Assembly: GCF_051307045.1 (NCBI RefSeq)
Contig: NZ_CP150452.1
Location: forward strand, 2,790,001 to 2,854,000
Origin: Dryocola sp031988645
GTDB taxonomy: Bacteria > Pseudomonadota > Gammaproteobacteria > Enterobacterales > Enterobacteriaceae
DNA length: 64,000 nt
Reading direction: 5' to 3'
Position 1 is the first letter of the stretch. Each line of letters begins with the position of its first letter. Positions 21,001 to 29,415 of the stretch are shown in pieces. The notes beneath the pieces are model-generated. The model was given only the letters and a program-made list of their open reading frames with translations, was not told the origin of the DNA and made no database searches. The translations under genes were made by a program, and so were the position numbers.

Positions 21001-21147
21001 CGCCAGCCGCTGGGGATAACCATCGTCGGCGGCCTGGTGGTCAGCCAGCTGCTGACGCTGTACACCACGCCGGTTGTCTATCTCTTCTTTGATCGTTTAC
21101 GTTTACACTTTACCCGTAAATCCCGTAAAGACGAGGTGCTGAACTAA
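18067..21147 (+). CDS. mdtC: RND multidrug efflux transporter subunit MdtC
   Basis: MdtC is the partner of MdtB in the MdtB2C pump. It has 1026 residues and the same 12-helix RND architecture; ATGFVVDDAIVVLENI (TM4) and LIGIVKKNAIMMVDFAI repeat the key motifs. It is clearly paralogous to MdtB, an old duplication kept in tandem. Published work on the family assigns proton transport mainly to MdtB and substrate binding to MdtC. The start codon overlaps the mdtB stop (ATGA-like coupling), and mdtD begins directly after its stop. Confidence 0.97.
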   Translation: MKFFALFIYRPVATILLTLAITLCGVLGFRLLPVAPLPEVDFPVIMVSASLPGASPETMASSVATPLERALGRIAGVSEMTSSSSLGSTRIILEFNFDRDINGAARDVQAAINAAQSLLPSGMPSRPTYRKANPSDAPILILTLTSDTLSQGQLYDFASTQLAQTVAQIDGVGDVDVGGSSLPAVRVALNPQALFNQGVSLDAVRTAISNANVRRPQGAVEENTHRWQLQTNDELKTAAEYQPLIVHYNNGGAVHLSDVASVTDSVQDVRNAGMTNARPAILLMIRKSQEANIIETVDKIRAKIPELRETIPASIDLQVAQDRSPTIRASLSEVEQSLVISVGLVILVVFLFLRSGRATIIPAVAVPVSLIGTFIAMYLCGFSLNNLSLMALTIATGFVVDDAIVVLENISRHLEAGVKPLQAALQGVREVGFTVLSMSLSLVAVFLPLLLMGGLPGRLFKEFAVTLSVAIGISLVVSLTLTPMMCGWLLKNKPQHKPNRKRGFGRVLVAMQTGYGRSLRWVLRHAKLTGLVLLATIALNVWLYIAIPKTFFPEQDTGRLMGNIQADQSISFQAMRGKLQDFMKIIREDPAVDNVTGFTGGSRVNSGMMFISLKPLGERTETAQQVIDRLRKKLAKEPGASLFLMAVQDIRVGGRSANASYQYTLLSDNLADLREWEPKIRQAFAKLPQLADVNSDQQDNGAEMDLIYDRETMSRLGISVSDANSLLNNAFGQRQISTIYQPLNQYKVVMEVDPRYTQDISALDQMFVTNSEGKPIPLSYFAKWQPANAPLSVNHQGLSAASTVSFNLPTGVSLSEASEAIDRTMTSLGVPSTVRGSYAGTAQVFQDTMKSQVMLIIAAIATVYIVLGVLYESYVHPLTILSTLPSAGVGALLALELFGAPFSLIALIGIMLLIGIVKKNAIMMVDFAIDAQRNGSLSPEDAIFQACLLRFRPIMMTTLAALFGALPLVLTSGDGAELRQPLGITIVGGLVVSQLLTLYTTPVVYLFFDRLRLHFTRKSRKDEVLN

Positions 21148-22560
21148 ATGACCGATCTGCCCGCAGCCGTTCGCTGGCAACTGTGGATTGTCGCCTTTGG
21201 CTTCTTTATGCAGTCGCTGGACACCACCATTGTCAATACCGCCCTGCCCTCGATGGCGGCAAGCCTGGGAGAGAGCCCGCTGCATATGCATTCGGTCATC
21301 GTCTCCTACGTGCTGACCGTGGCGGTTATGCTTCCCGCCAGCGGCTGGCTCGCGGACCGGGTCGGCGTGCGCAATATCTTCTTTACCGCCATAGTGCTGT
21401 TTACCATCGGCTCCCTGTTTTGCGCCCACGCCGCAACCCTTGACGAGCTGATTATGGCCCGCGTGGTGCAGGGGATCGGCGGCGCAATGATGGTGCCGGT
21501 AGGCAGGCTGACGGTGATGAAAATCGTCCCGCGCGAGCAGTACATGGCGGCGATGACTTTCGTGACCCTCCCCGGCCAGATCGGCCCGCTGCTTGGCCCG
21601 GCGCTGGGCGGGATCCTGGTGGAGTACGCCTCCTGGCACTGGATCTTCCTGATAAACCTGCCGGTGGGGATTATCGGCGCCGTCGCCACGCTCTGGCTGA
21701 TGCCGAATTACACTATGCAAACCCGCCGCTTTGACATGCCGGGCTTTGTGCTGCTGGCCTTCGGCATGGCGGCGCTGACCATCGCCCTTGACGGGCAGAA
21801 AGGGCTGGGCATTTCCGCGCTTGCTCTCGGATTGCTGGTGGGCTGTGGCGTGCTGGCCATCATGCTCTATCTGTGGCACGCCCGCGGAAACGAGAACGCT
21901 TTGTTCAAGCTTGGCCTGTTTGAGACGCGCACCTTTTCGCTCGGCCTGTTCGGCAGCTTCTGCGGACGCGTCGGCAGCGGCATGCTGCCGTTTATGACGC
22001 CGGTGTTCCTGCAAATCGGCCTCGGCTTTTCCCCTTTCCACGCCGGTTTAATGATGATCCCGATGGTGCTGGGCAGCATGGGCATGAAGCGCATCGTGGT
22101 GCAGGTCGTCAACCGCTTCGGCTATCGCCAGGTGCTGGTCGCCGCAACGCTCGGTCTGGCGGTCATCAGCCTGCTGTTTATGGCCACCGCCCTGCTCGGC
22201 TGGTACTACCTGCTGCCCGTGGTGCTGTTTATTCAGGGGATGGTCAACTCGGTGCGCTTTTCCTCCATGAACACCTTAACGCTCAAAGACCTGCCGGACG
22301 ATATGGCAAGCTCCGGCAACAGCCTGCTGTCGATGGTGATGCAGCTTTCCATGAGTATCGGCGTTACCGTCGCCGGGATGCTGCTTGGCATGTACGGCCA
22401 TCACCAGATCGCGCCGGACAGCCCGGTGGTGCACAGCGTCTTCCTTTATACCTATCTGAGCATGGCGGTGATTATCGCCCTTCCCGCGCTGGTCTTTACC
22501 CGCGTACCTAAGGACACGACAAAAAACGTCGTTATCGCGCGACGTAAAAGGAGCCATTAA
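21148..22560 (+). CDS. mdtD: MFS transporter MdtD (DHA2-type, 14 helices)
   Basis: MdtD belongs to the 14-helix drug:H+ antiporter group of the major facilitator superfamily. It has 470 residues; the N-terminal half holds FFMQSLDTTIVNTALPSMA (TM1, motif D1-like) and the loop GWLADRVGVRNIF (motif A). Its role in resistance is unclear; E. coli MdtD is not needed for MdtABC function and has been linked to iron-citrate efflux. It sits inside the mdt-bae operon, beginning directly after the mdtC stop and overlapping the baeS start by one base. Confidence 0.94.
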   Translation: MTDLPAAVRWQLWIVAFGFFMQSLDTTIVNTALPSMAASLGESPLHMHSVIVSYVLTVAVMLPASGWLADRVGVRNIFFTAIVLFTIGSLFCAHAATLDELIMARVVQGIGGAMMVPVGRLTVMKIVPREQYMAAMTFVTLPGQIGPLLGPALGGILVEYASWHWIFLINLPVGIIGAVATLWLMPNYTMQTRRFDMPGFVLLAFGMAALTIALDGQKGLGISALALGLLVGCGVLAIMLYLWHARGNENALFKLGLFETRTFSLGLFGSFCGRVGSGMLPFMTPVFLQIGLGFSPFHAGLMMIPMVLGSMGMKRIVVQVVNRFGYRQVLVAATLGLAVISLLFMATALLGWYYLLPVVLFIQGMVNSVRFSSMNTLTLKDLPDDMASSGNSLLSMVMQLSMSIGVTVAGMLLGMYGHHQIAPDSPVVHSVFLYTYLSMAVIIALPALVFTRVPKDTTKNVVIARRKRSH

Positions 22561-23957
22561 TGAAACTCTGGCGGCCAGGTATTACCGGCAAGCTGTTTCT
22601 CGCCATCTTTTCCACCTGTCTGCTGGTGCTGGCCATTATGCACTGGGGCGTGCGGCTGAGTTTCGAACGCGGCTTTATTGACTACATCAAACACGGCAAC
22701 GAACAGCGGCTAGAGCTGCTGGGAGACGCGCTGGGCGAGCAGTACGCCCTGCATGGAAACTGGCAGTTCCTGCGCCACAACGACCGCTTTATGTTTCAAA
22801 TCCTGAAATCCTTTGAGCACGACGAGGACGGACGCAACCCAAACATGCCGCCGCACGGCTGGCGCACGCAGTTTTGGGTGGTGGACCAGGATTTCAAAAC
22901 GCTGGTTGGCCCGCGCGGGCCGGTGCCCCCGGACGGCATGCGTCGCACCATCAACGTTAACGGCCGCGACGTGGGCTGGGTTATCGCCTCACCGGTGGAA
23001 CGATTAACGCGGAATACGGATATCAACTTTGACCGCCAGCAGCGCCGCACCAGCTGGATTATCGTCGCGCTCTCCACCCTGCTGGCCGCTGCGGCGACCT
23101 TTCTGCTGGCGCGAGGCCTGCTGGCGCCGGTTAAGCGGCTGGTTGAAGGCACGCACAGGCTGGCGGCGGGCGATTTCACCACTCGCGTCGACTCCACCAG
23201 CCAGGACGAGCTGGGAAAACTTGCTCAGGATTTTAACCAGCTTGCGAGCACGCTCGAAAAAAACCACAACATGCGCCGCGCCTTTATGGCCGATATCTCC
23301 CACGAGCTGCGCACTCCGCTGGCGATTTTGCGCGGCGAGCTGGAGGCGATTCAGGACGGCGTGCGTCAATTCACCCCTGACTCAGTGGCTTCGCTGCAGA
23401 TGGAGGTCGCCACGCTCACCAAGCTGGTTGACGATTTGCACCAGCTGTCGCTCTCCGATGAGGGCGCGCTGGCTTACCAGAAAAAGTCTCTCGATATCAT
23501 TACGCTACTGGAGGTGGCGGCGGGCGCATTTCGTCAGCGCTTTGATTCCCGCGGGCTTAGCATCCGCCTCGCGCTGCCCGACCAGGTCAGCATCTTTGGC
23601 GACAGCGATCGGCTGATGCAGCTGCTCCACAACCTGCTGGAAAACAGCCTGCGCTATACCGACGCGGGCGGCCAGCTACTGATTTCCGGCGAGGTGAGCC
23701 AGCAGCGCTTCGTCATGACATTCGCCGACAGCGCGCCCGGCGTAAACGACGAGCAGCTAAGCATGCTTTTCGACCGCTTTTACCGCACCGAAGGCTCGCG
23801 AAACCGCGCAAGCGGCGGCTCCGGACTCGGGCTATCAATCTGCCAGAACATCGTCGCCGCGCACGGCGGCACCCTGAAGGCCGGCCATTCGCCTTTCGGG
23901 GGCGTTAGCATTACAGTAGAGTTACCGTTGGATCCAGAATCAATGAGAAACATATGA
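22560..23957 (+). CDS. baeS: Envelope stress sensor histidine kinase BaeS
   Basis: BaeS is the inner-membrane sensor of the BaeSR envelope stress system. It has 465 residues: TM1 (about 10-30), a periplasmic sensor domain, TM2 (about 165-185), HAMP, the H box FMADISHELRTPLAIL with the phosphorylated His at residue 248, an N box (LHNLLENSLRYTD) and G boxes (GGSGLGLSICQNIV). It overlaps baeR by 4 bp. Known inducers for the family include indole, flavonoids, tannin and excess metals. Confidence 0.97.
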   Translation: MKLWRPGITGKLFLAIFSTCLLVLAIMHWGVRLSFERGFIDYIKHGNEQRLELLGDALGEQYALHGNWQFLRHNDRFMFQILKSFEHDEDGRNPNMPPHGWRTQFWVVDQDFKTLVGPRGPVPPDGMRRTINVNGRDVGWVIASPVERLTRNTDINFDRQQRRTSWIIVALSTLLAAAATFLLARGLLAPVKRLVEGTHRLAAGDFTTRVDSTSQDELGKLAQDFNQLASTLEKNHNMRRAFMADISHELRTPLAILRGELEAIQDGVRQFTPDSVASLQMEVATLTKLVDDLHQLSLSDEGALAYQKKSLDIITLLEVAAGAFRQRFDSRGLSIRLALPDQVSIFGDSDRLMQLLHNLLENSLRYTDAGGQLLISGEVSQQRFVMTFADSAPGVNDEQLSMLFDRFYRTEGSRNRASGGSGLGLSICQNIVAAHGGTLKAGHSPFGGVSITVELPLDPESMRNI

Positions 23958-24676
23958 CCGATTTTCCGATTGATGAAAATGCTCCGCACATTTTGATTGT
24001 TGAAGATGAACCGAAACTGGGGCAGTTGCTTATCGATTATCTGCGGGCCGCGAGCTATGCCCCGACGCTGATTACCCATGGCGATCGGGTGCTGCCTTAC
24101 GTTCGCCAGACGCCGCCGAGCTTAATCCTGCTGGATTTAATGCTGCCGGGCACCGACGGCCTGACGCTGTGCAAGGAAATCCGCCGTTTTTCCGAGGTGC
24201 CGATTGTGATGGTGACCGCGAAAATAGAAGAAATCGACCGCCTGCTGGGTCTGGAAATCGGCGCCGATGACTATATCTGCAAGCCTTACAGCCCAAGAGA
24301 AGTGGTGGCGCGCATCAAAGCCATTTTGCGCCGCTGCAGGCGTCAGCAGGAACAAATTCCGCCGGGCGAAGAAAGCCCCTTGCTTATCGACGAAGGCCGC
24401 TTCCAGGCCAGCTGGCGCGACAAGCTGCTGGACCTCACCCCCGCCGAGTTCCGCCTGCTAAAAACCCTCTCCCACGAGCCGGGAAAAGTGTTTTCACGCG
24501 AAATGCTGCTGAACCATCTTTACGACGACTATCGCGTGGTAACGGACAGAACCATCGACAGCCATATTAAAAACCTGCGCCGCAAGCTTGAAGCCCTTGA
24601 CGAAGAGCAGTCGTTTATTCGCGCCGTTTACGGCGTAGGCTACCGCTGGGAGGCGGACGCCTGCCGTATGGCCTGA
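23954..24676 (+). CDS. baeR: Response regulator BaeR
   Basis: BaeR is an OmpR/PhoB-type response regulator activating mdtABCD, acrD and spy in relatives. It has 240 residues: a receiver domain with the phosphoacceptor Asp61 in LILLDLMLPGTDG and the conserved Lys in ICKPYSPREVVAR, then a winged-helix DNA-binding domain (about 135-235) with the motif DRTIDSHIKNLRRKL. It is the last gene of the operon and is followed by a hairpin. Confidence 0.97.
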   Translation: MTDFPIDENAPHILIVEDEPKLGQLLIDYLRAASYAPTLITHGDRVLPYVRQTPPSLILLDLMLPGTDGLTLCKEIRRFSEVPIVMVTAKIEEIDRLLGLEIGADDYICKPYSPREVVARIKAILRRCRRQQEQIPPGEESPLLIDEGRFQASWRDKLLDLTPAEFRLLKTLSHEPGKVFSREMLLNHLYDDYRVVTDRTIDSHIKNLRRKLEALDEEQSFIRAVYGVGYRWEADACRMA

Positions 24677-24682
24677 ATCCTC

Positions 24683-24707
24683 GAAATGCCTCTGGCCGAG
24701 GCATTTC
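24683..24707 (+). terminator. Hairpin downstream of baeR
   Basis: A perfect 10-bp stem (24683-24692 with 24698-24707) closes a 5-nt loop just after the baeR stop. The trailing sequence is AT-rich but lacks a long T run, so it is either a weak terminator or an mRNA 3' stabiliser. Confidence 0.6.
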
Positions 24708-24719
24708 ATTAAATAATAA

Positions 24720-25237
24720 TTTCAGCACGCAATTCACCCACTCAATAACTCTTCAATTAATTATCCACATATCTTATATATGCTTGCCAAAAGAAAATGT
24801 CTGAAATCACAGGATGCTATTTTTTATTTCGCCAATTTCATCTCAAATAATTCCCGTTAAGCTCATTATCCGCTCGTCGTTACAGTTTCTAATACCATGC
24901 CGCTAACCCATTAATATTATTAGATATTACTTACTCATCTGGATGTTCAATATTTGCTATGCACCTTTGACGAAATCTCCTTTAGCCCATCTTTGGGAAA
25001 AATCACCGACAAAGGATATATACATCAGGTCTTATCCATCAGATATTATTGCTGGTGGTAAAATCCAGTGTCATCATTGCCTCTTTGCAGAAAGTTTGCA
25101 GGCCTCGCCTGTTTTACTGATTTCGCCGCACCATTCTATGTAAAAAATGCAAAGCCCAACTATGGCGAGAGGAAACATAACAGCCGTACACGTGTCTTTA
25201 ATAGTTGATAATATTTCACCGTGAAAAGGATAATCCT
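24720..25237. other. AT-rich intergenic stretch without a convincing gene
   Basis: About 520 bp of low-GC DNA where E. coli carries yegP. No open frame convinces. One plus-strand stretch encodes KIQCHHC (about 25060-25080) and, in a different frame with a stop in between, LCKKCKAQLWREE (about 25136-25175); together these look like a broken small zinc-ribbon protein with two CxxC pairs. This is a weak reading and no family is claimed. Confidence 0.3.
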
Positions 25238-25486
25238 ATGAAATTATACTCTTTTTATTTAAGCGATATCGGCGTTAACGTTTATGAGAAAAAGACCCTG
25301 TCAGCAATCGAAAAGCATCGCTTAAAAGCGAACGGCTTCAGAAAAATGCCTTATGAAACCGAGGCTGAAAATGAAGAACAGGCAATAGACCGTATGCTGG
25401 AACACTTCCGCTCAAACGTCTCCTCCCTTAAAGAATTTGCCGGCGATATCAGCATTTCCTCGCCGATTTTTAATTTACTGGTCTAA
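25238..25486 (+). CDS. Small hypothetical protein, 82 residues
   Basis: The gene starts at 25238 after a good ribosome site (AAAAGGA) 8 bp upstream; a further in-frame Met upstream has none. The product is soluble, mixed-charge, begins MKLYSFYLSDIGVNVYEKK, and has no signal peptide, membrane segment or cysteine. No family is recognised. It stands alone between baeR and trhP, in the place of yegP in E. coli, and its flanks are AT-rich, so it may be an acquired gene. Function unknown. Confidence 0.72.
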   Translation: MKLYSFYLSDIGVNVYEKKTLSAIEKHRLKANGFRKMPYETEAENEEQAIDRMLEHFRSNVSSLKEFAGDISISSPIFNLLV

Positions 25487-25621
25487 ACATTTGCCCGGCG
25501 GTTTACTCCCTACGTCCACGGCGCTACAATTCCCGCCCTAAAATTGGGGTAATCCCCGCGAGCTGCTATAACCGCCTCACCAGGTGAGGTGGTTCTGACC
25601 TGACATCAGACCGGAAACATC

Positions 25622-26983
25622 ATGTTTAAACCAGAGCTTTTATCGCCAGCGGGAACGCTGAAAAATATGCGTTACGCTTTCGCCTATGGCGCGGACGCCG
25701 TTTACGCAGGCCAGCCGCGCTACAGCCTGCGCGTGCGTAATAACGAGTTCAACCACGAAAATCTGCAGATCGGCATTAACGAAGCCCACGATCTGGGCAA
25801 AAAATTCTACGTCGTGGTCAACATCGCCCCGCACAACGCCAAGCTGAAAACCTTTATTCGCGACCTGAAGCCGGTGGTCGAAATGGGCCCGGACGCGCTG
25901 ATAATGTCCGACCCGGGTTTGATCATGCTGGTGCGCGAAGCTTTCCCACAAATTGATATCCACCTGTCGGTGCAGGCGAACGCCGTCAACTGGGCGACGG
26001 TAAAATTCTGGAAACAGATGGGGCTGACCCGCGTTATTCTTTCGCGCGAGCTGTCGCTGGACGAAATCGCGGAAATCCGTGAGCAGGTGCCGGAAATGGA
26101 GCTGGAAATCTTCGTTCACGGCGCGCTGTGCATGGCCTACTCCGGCCGCTGCCTGCTTTCAGGCTATATCAACAAGCGCGATCCCAACCAGGGAACCTGC
26201 ACCAACGCCTGCCGTTGGGAATATAAGGTAGCGGAAGGCAAAGAGGACGAGGTGGGCAATATCGTCCACCTTCACGAGCCTATTCCGGTGCAAAACGTCG
26301 AGCCAACGCTTGGCCTGGGCGCGCCGACCGATAAAGTCTTTATGATGGAAGAGGCGAAGCGTCCCGGCGAGTACATGTCCGCGTTTGAAGACGAGCACGG
26401 CACCTACATCATGAACTCCAAAGATCTGCGCGCCATTGAGCACGTGGAGCGCCTGACGAAAATGGGCGTCCACTCGCTAAAAATCGAAGGCCGAACCAAA
26501 TCCTATTACTACTGCGCGCGCACCGCTCAGGTCTACCGCCGGGCGATTGATGACGCGGCGGCAGGCAAACCGTTCGATCCAACGCTGCTGCAAACGTTAG
26601 AAGGGCTGGCGCACCGCGGCTATACCGAAGGTTTCCTGCGTCGTCATACGCACGAAAGCCATCAGAACTATGAATACGGCCACTCTATTTCCGAACGCCA
26701 GCAGTTTGTCGGGGAGTTCACCGGCGAACGCCGCGGCGACCTGGCGGCCGTGGCGGTGAAAAACAAATTCCTGCTCGGCGACAGCCTTGAGCTGATGACC
26801 CCGCAGGGCAACGTGACCTTTACGCTGGAATTATTAGAAAACGGCAAAGCCCAGCCGATTGACGTAGCGCCCGGCGACGGCCACACCGTATGGTTGCCTG
26901 TGCCCCAGGACGTCTCGCTGGATTATGCGCTGTTAATGCGTAATCTGGCAGGTCAGACCACCGGCAATTCCCAAGGTAACTAG
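25622..26983 (+). CDS. trhP: tRNA U34 hydroxylation protein TrhP (YegQ), U32 family
   Basis: TrhP takes part in prephenate-dependent 5-hydroxylation of uridine 34 in tRNA (ho5U), alongside TrhO. It has 453 residues, the family length. The N-terminal MFKPELLSPAGTLKNMRYAF and the cysteine-containing segment CMAYSGRCLLSGYINKRDP followed by GTCTNACRWEY are hallmarks of the U32 peptidase-like group, whose cysteines hold an iron-sulfur cluster in relatives. A GC-rich inverted repeat (about 25571-25592) lies in the leader just upstream. The CyaR sRNA gene follows, as in E. coli. Confidence 0.95.
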   Translation: MFKPELLSPAGTLKNMRYAFAYGADAVYAGQPRYSLRVRNNEFNHENLQIGINEAHDLGKKFYVVVNIAPHNAKLKTFIRDLKPVVEMGPDALIMSDPGLIMLVREAFPQIDIHLSVQANAVNWATVKFWKQMGLTRVILSRELSLDEIAEIREQVPEMELEIFVHGALCMAYSGRCLLSGYINKRDPNQGTCTNACRWEYKVAEGKEDEVGNIVHLHEPIPVQNVEPTLGLGAPTDKVFMMEEAKRPGEYMSAFEDEHGTYIMNSKDLRAIEHVERLTKMGVHSLKIEGRTKSYYYCARTAQVYRRAIDDAAAGKPFDPTLLQTLEGLAHRGYTEGFLRRHTHESHQNYEYGHSISERQQFVGEFTGERRGDLAAVAVKNKFLLGDSLELMTPQGNVTFTLELLENGKAQPIDVAPGDGHTVWLPVPQDVSLDYALLMRNLAGQTTGNSQGN

Positions 26984-27018
26984 TTAATTTGAGTTATTTT
27001 TTCGCACCGGGATAATTC

Positions 27019-27061
27019 TTAGAAATCGATCACACACCGCTCGGCTTGAGTTGGGTATGAT
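27019..27061 (+). promoter_or_regulatory. CyaR promoter with class II CRP site
   Basis: A CRP-like dyad, TTAGA-N6-TCACA (27019-27034), is centred at 27026.5, and the -10 hexamer TATGAT lies at 27056-27061. With the sRNA start at 27068 the dyad centre falls at -41.5, exactly the class II CRP position. The right half-site is perfect and the left is weak. CRP-cAMP activation of cyaR is established in E. coli and Salmonella. Confidence 0.8.
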
Positions 27062-27067
27062 GCGCGG

Positions 27068-27155
27068 GCTGAAAAACATAACCCATAAATGCTAGTTGTA
27101 CCAGGAACCACCTCCTTGGCCTGCGCAATCTCCCTTGCGCAGGCCTTCTTTTTTT
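27068..27155 (+). ncRNA. cyaR: CyaR (RyeE) Hfq-binding small RNA
   Basis: The sequence from GCTGAAAAACATAACCC through the pairing loop CCAGGAACCACCTCC to the final T run is nearly identical to E. coli CyaR. The 3' terminator is a GC-rich stem (27118-27128 with 27135-27145) followed by T residues to 27155. CyaR represses ompX, luxS, nadE and others by base pairing near ribosome sites. Differences from E. coli are compensating changes in the terminator stem. It sits just after trhP (yegQ), the conserved location. Confidence 0.95.
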
Positions 27156-27237
27156 GTCGCTAATTCAGCGCGTTCTTACCCTCCCTTACCGTTGATGCGA
27201 TACACTTTCTTCACTATCGATATTCCTGAGGTAAACC

Positions 27238-28137
27238 ATGGAGAAGTTTCCGGTCACGCTTGTGATCCTAAACGGCAAGGGCGCCAATCTTCCTGAATTG
27301 CGTAGTGCCATCGCCGTAATGCGCGAAGAAGGTTATACGCTGCATATACGCGTCACCTGGGAAGAGGGCGATGCCGCCCGCTATGTGGATGAAGCCATTG
27401 AGCTCGGCGTGGAAACCGTCGTTGCCGGCGGCGGCGACGGCACCATTAATGAAGTGGCGACGGCCCTGGCGCAACGCGAGCAGGCTAACCGCCCCGCGCT
27501 GGGTATTTTACCGCTGGGCACGGCAAATGATTTTGCCACCAGCATCGGTATTCCCGTCGAGCTGGATAAGGCCCTGCAGCTGGCCATGGTCGGCCGCGCC
27601 TTTGATATTGATTTGGTGGCGGTCAACAAAACGGCATTCTTTCTGAATATGGCGACAGGCGGTTTCGGTACGCGCATCACGACCGAAACGCCGGAAAAGC
27701 TGAAGGCAGCGCTCGGCGGCGCCTCTTATTTTATCCACGGCTTGCTGCGTATCGACACGCTAAAGCCCGACCGCTGCGAAATCCGCGGCGAGAATTTCTC
27801 CTGGGAAGGCGATGCGCTGGTAATAGGTATCGGCAACGGTCGTCAGGCCGGCGGCGGGCAACAGCTGTGTCCGCAGGCGCTCATTAATGACGGGCTGCTG
27901 GATCTGCGCATTTTTACCGGCGAAGAGCTGCTGCCGGCTTTGTTATCCACCCTTACCCGCCCGGAGGAAAACCCAAACATTATCGACGGGCAGTCCTCAT
28001 GGTTTGAAATCAGCGCGCCGCACGAAATAACCTTTAATCTCGACGGCGAGCCGTTGAAGGGACGCGAGTTTCGCATCGACGTTCACCCGAACGCCCTGCG
28101 CTGCCGTTTGCCACCAAACTGCCCGCTGCTCGGCTAA
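27238..28137 (+). CDS. yegS: Lipid kinase YegS
   Basis: YegS is a soluble lipid kinase of the diacylglycerol/sphingosine kinase superfamily; the E. coli protein phosphorylates phosphatidylglycerol in vitro. It has 299 residues with the nucleotide-binding motif VVAGGGDGTINEVA near residues 61-74, PLGTANDFA near 91-99, and the C-terminal metal-site region (NPNIIDGQSSWFE, LDGEP). The start at 27238 gives the family N-terminus (MEKFPVTLVILNGKG). It follows CyaR and precedes the convergent fbaB. Confidence 0.94.
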   Translation: MEKFPVTLVILNGKGANLPELRSAIAVMREEGYTLHIRVTWEEGDAARYVDEAIELGVETVVAGGGDGTINEVATALAQREQANRPALGILPLGTANDFATSIGIPVELDKALQLAMVGRAFDIDLVAVNKTAFFLNMATGGFGTRITTETPEKLKAALGGASYFIHGLLRIDTLKPDRCEIRGENFSWEGDALVIGIGNGRQAGGGQQLCPQALINDGLLDLRIFTGEELLPALLSTLTRPEENPNIIDGQSSWFEISAPHEITFNLDGEPLKGREFRIDVHPNALRCRLPPNCPLLG

Positions 28138-28174
28138 GGCGAGGCGACAACGGCCGTACGGGGCGAACACAGCG

Positions 28175-29227
28175 CTAAGCGATGCTAATTTTCGTATCCA
28201 GGTAAACATCCTGTACGGCGTTTATCAGCTTCACGCCTTCGGACATGGACTTTTTAAACGCCTTACGGCCCAGAATCAGCCCCATGCCGCCCGCGCGTTT
28301 GTTGATAACCGCGGTGCGTACCGCGTTGGCAAGGTCGGTTTCTCCGCCCGCCGCGCCGCCGGAGTTAATCAACCCGGCGCGGCCCATATAGCAGTTGGCC
28401 AGCTGATAACGAACCAGGTCGATTGGGTTATCGCTGGTTAGCTTGCTGTAGACGCGATCGTCGGTATAGCCGAAGTTAACCGCCTTATAGCCGCCGTTGT
28501 TTTCAGCCATTTTCTGCTTCACGATATCCGCGCCGATGGTGGCGGCCAGGTGGTTCGCCTGTCCGGTCAGATCGGCGCTTACATGGTAATCCACGCCGTC
28601 CTTTTTGAAGTCCGGGTTACGTAAATAGGCCCACAGCACGGTGACCATGCCCAGCTCATGCGCGCGTTCAAAGGCGCTGGAAATCTCTTCAATCTGGCGG
28701 CGCGACTCAGGCGAGCCAAAGTAAATCGTCGCGCCGACCGCCACGGCCCCCATATTGAAAGCCTGCTCGACGCTGGCATACAGCGTTTGATCGTAAGTGG
28801 TGGGATAGCTCAGCGTTTCGTTATGGTTAAGCTTAACGAGGAAAGGAATGCGGTGGGCGTAGCGACGGGAAACCGAAGCCAGCACGCCGTAGGTGGACGC
28901 CACGCAGTTACAGCCCGCCTCAATGGCCAGCTCAACGATATTTTTCGGGTCGAAGTAGAGCGGGTTGGCCGCAAAAGACGCGCCCGCAGAGTGTTCCACG
29001 CCCTGGTCAACCGGCAGAATGGAAAGATAGCCGGTTCCCGCCAGCCGCCCGGTGTTATACAGCGTCTGCATATTTCGTAGCACCGCAGGCGGGCGATTAT
29101 TGTCGATCATAACCCGGTCCACATAATCCGCGCCGGGCAGGTACAGCTGGTCTGCAGGAATAGTCATACAACGATGCTGTAATAAGCCGTCGGCGTCTTT
29201 GCCAAGCAACTGCGTAATATCAGTCAT
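28175..29227 (-). CDS. fbaB: Class I fructose-bisphosphate aldolase
   Basis: FbaB cleaves fructose 1,6-bisphosphate to dihydroxyacetone phosphate and glyceraldehyde 3-phosphate, through a lysine Schiff base; in E. coli it serves gluconeogenic growth. It has 350 residues, DhnA-type. The region ATIYFGSPESRRQIEEI precedes the barrel strands with the active lysine. An upstream in-frame Met at 29293 was rejected since MTDITQLLGKDADGLLQ at 29227 matches the family start. Transcribed alone, convergent with yegS. Confidence 0.96.
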   Translation of the reverse strand: MTDITQLLGKDADGLLQHRCMTIPADQLYLPGADYVDRVMIDNNRPPAVLRNMQTLYNTGRLAGTGYLSILPVDQGVEHSAGASFAANPLYFDPKNIVELAIEAGCNCVASTYGVLASVSRRYAHRIPFLVKLNHNETLSYPTTYDQTLYASVEQAFNMGAVAVGATIYFGSPESRRQIEEISSAFERAHELGMVTVLWAYLRNPDFKKDGVDYHVSADLTGQANHLAATIGADIVKQKMAENNGGYKAVNFGYTDDRVYSKLTSDNPIDLVRYQLANCYMGRAGLINSGGAAGGETDLANAVRTAVINKRAGGMGLILGRKAFKKSMSEGVKLINAVQDVYLDTKISIA

Positions 29228-29415
29228 AATATGCTCCCGTAAGTCTGCGGGCGGGCTGCCCGCAGAGGATAAGATTCCAGGCCCTCGGCGCATGGCGCGC
29301 AGGGGCAGACATAATCCTGGTCGCGACTTGCAGCCTTCGCCACCTTCGGCAGCACTTTCAGCCTGCGTCGTTTTGTAACGCTAAGCGGCCACGGCGTAAA
29401 AGCTCTTTATCGCCC

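Noticed and set aside
24943..25143. Plus-strand frame of 66 codons after baeR
   Set aside because: No ribosome site, and its CxxC segment continues in another frame. It is reported only as a possible remnant.
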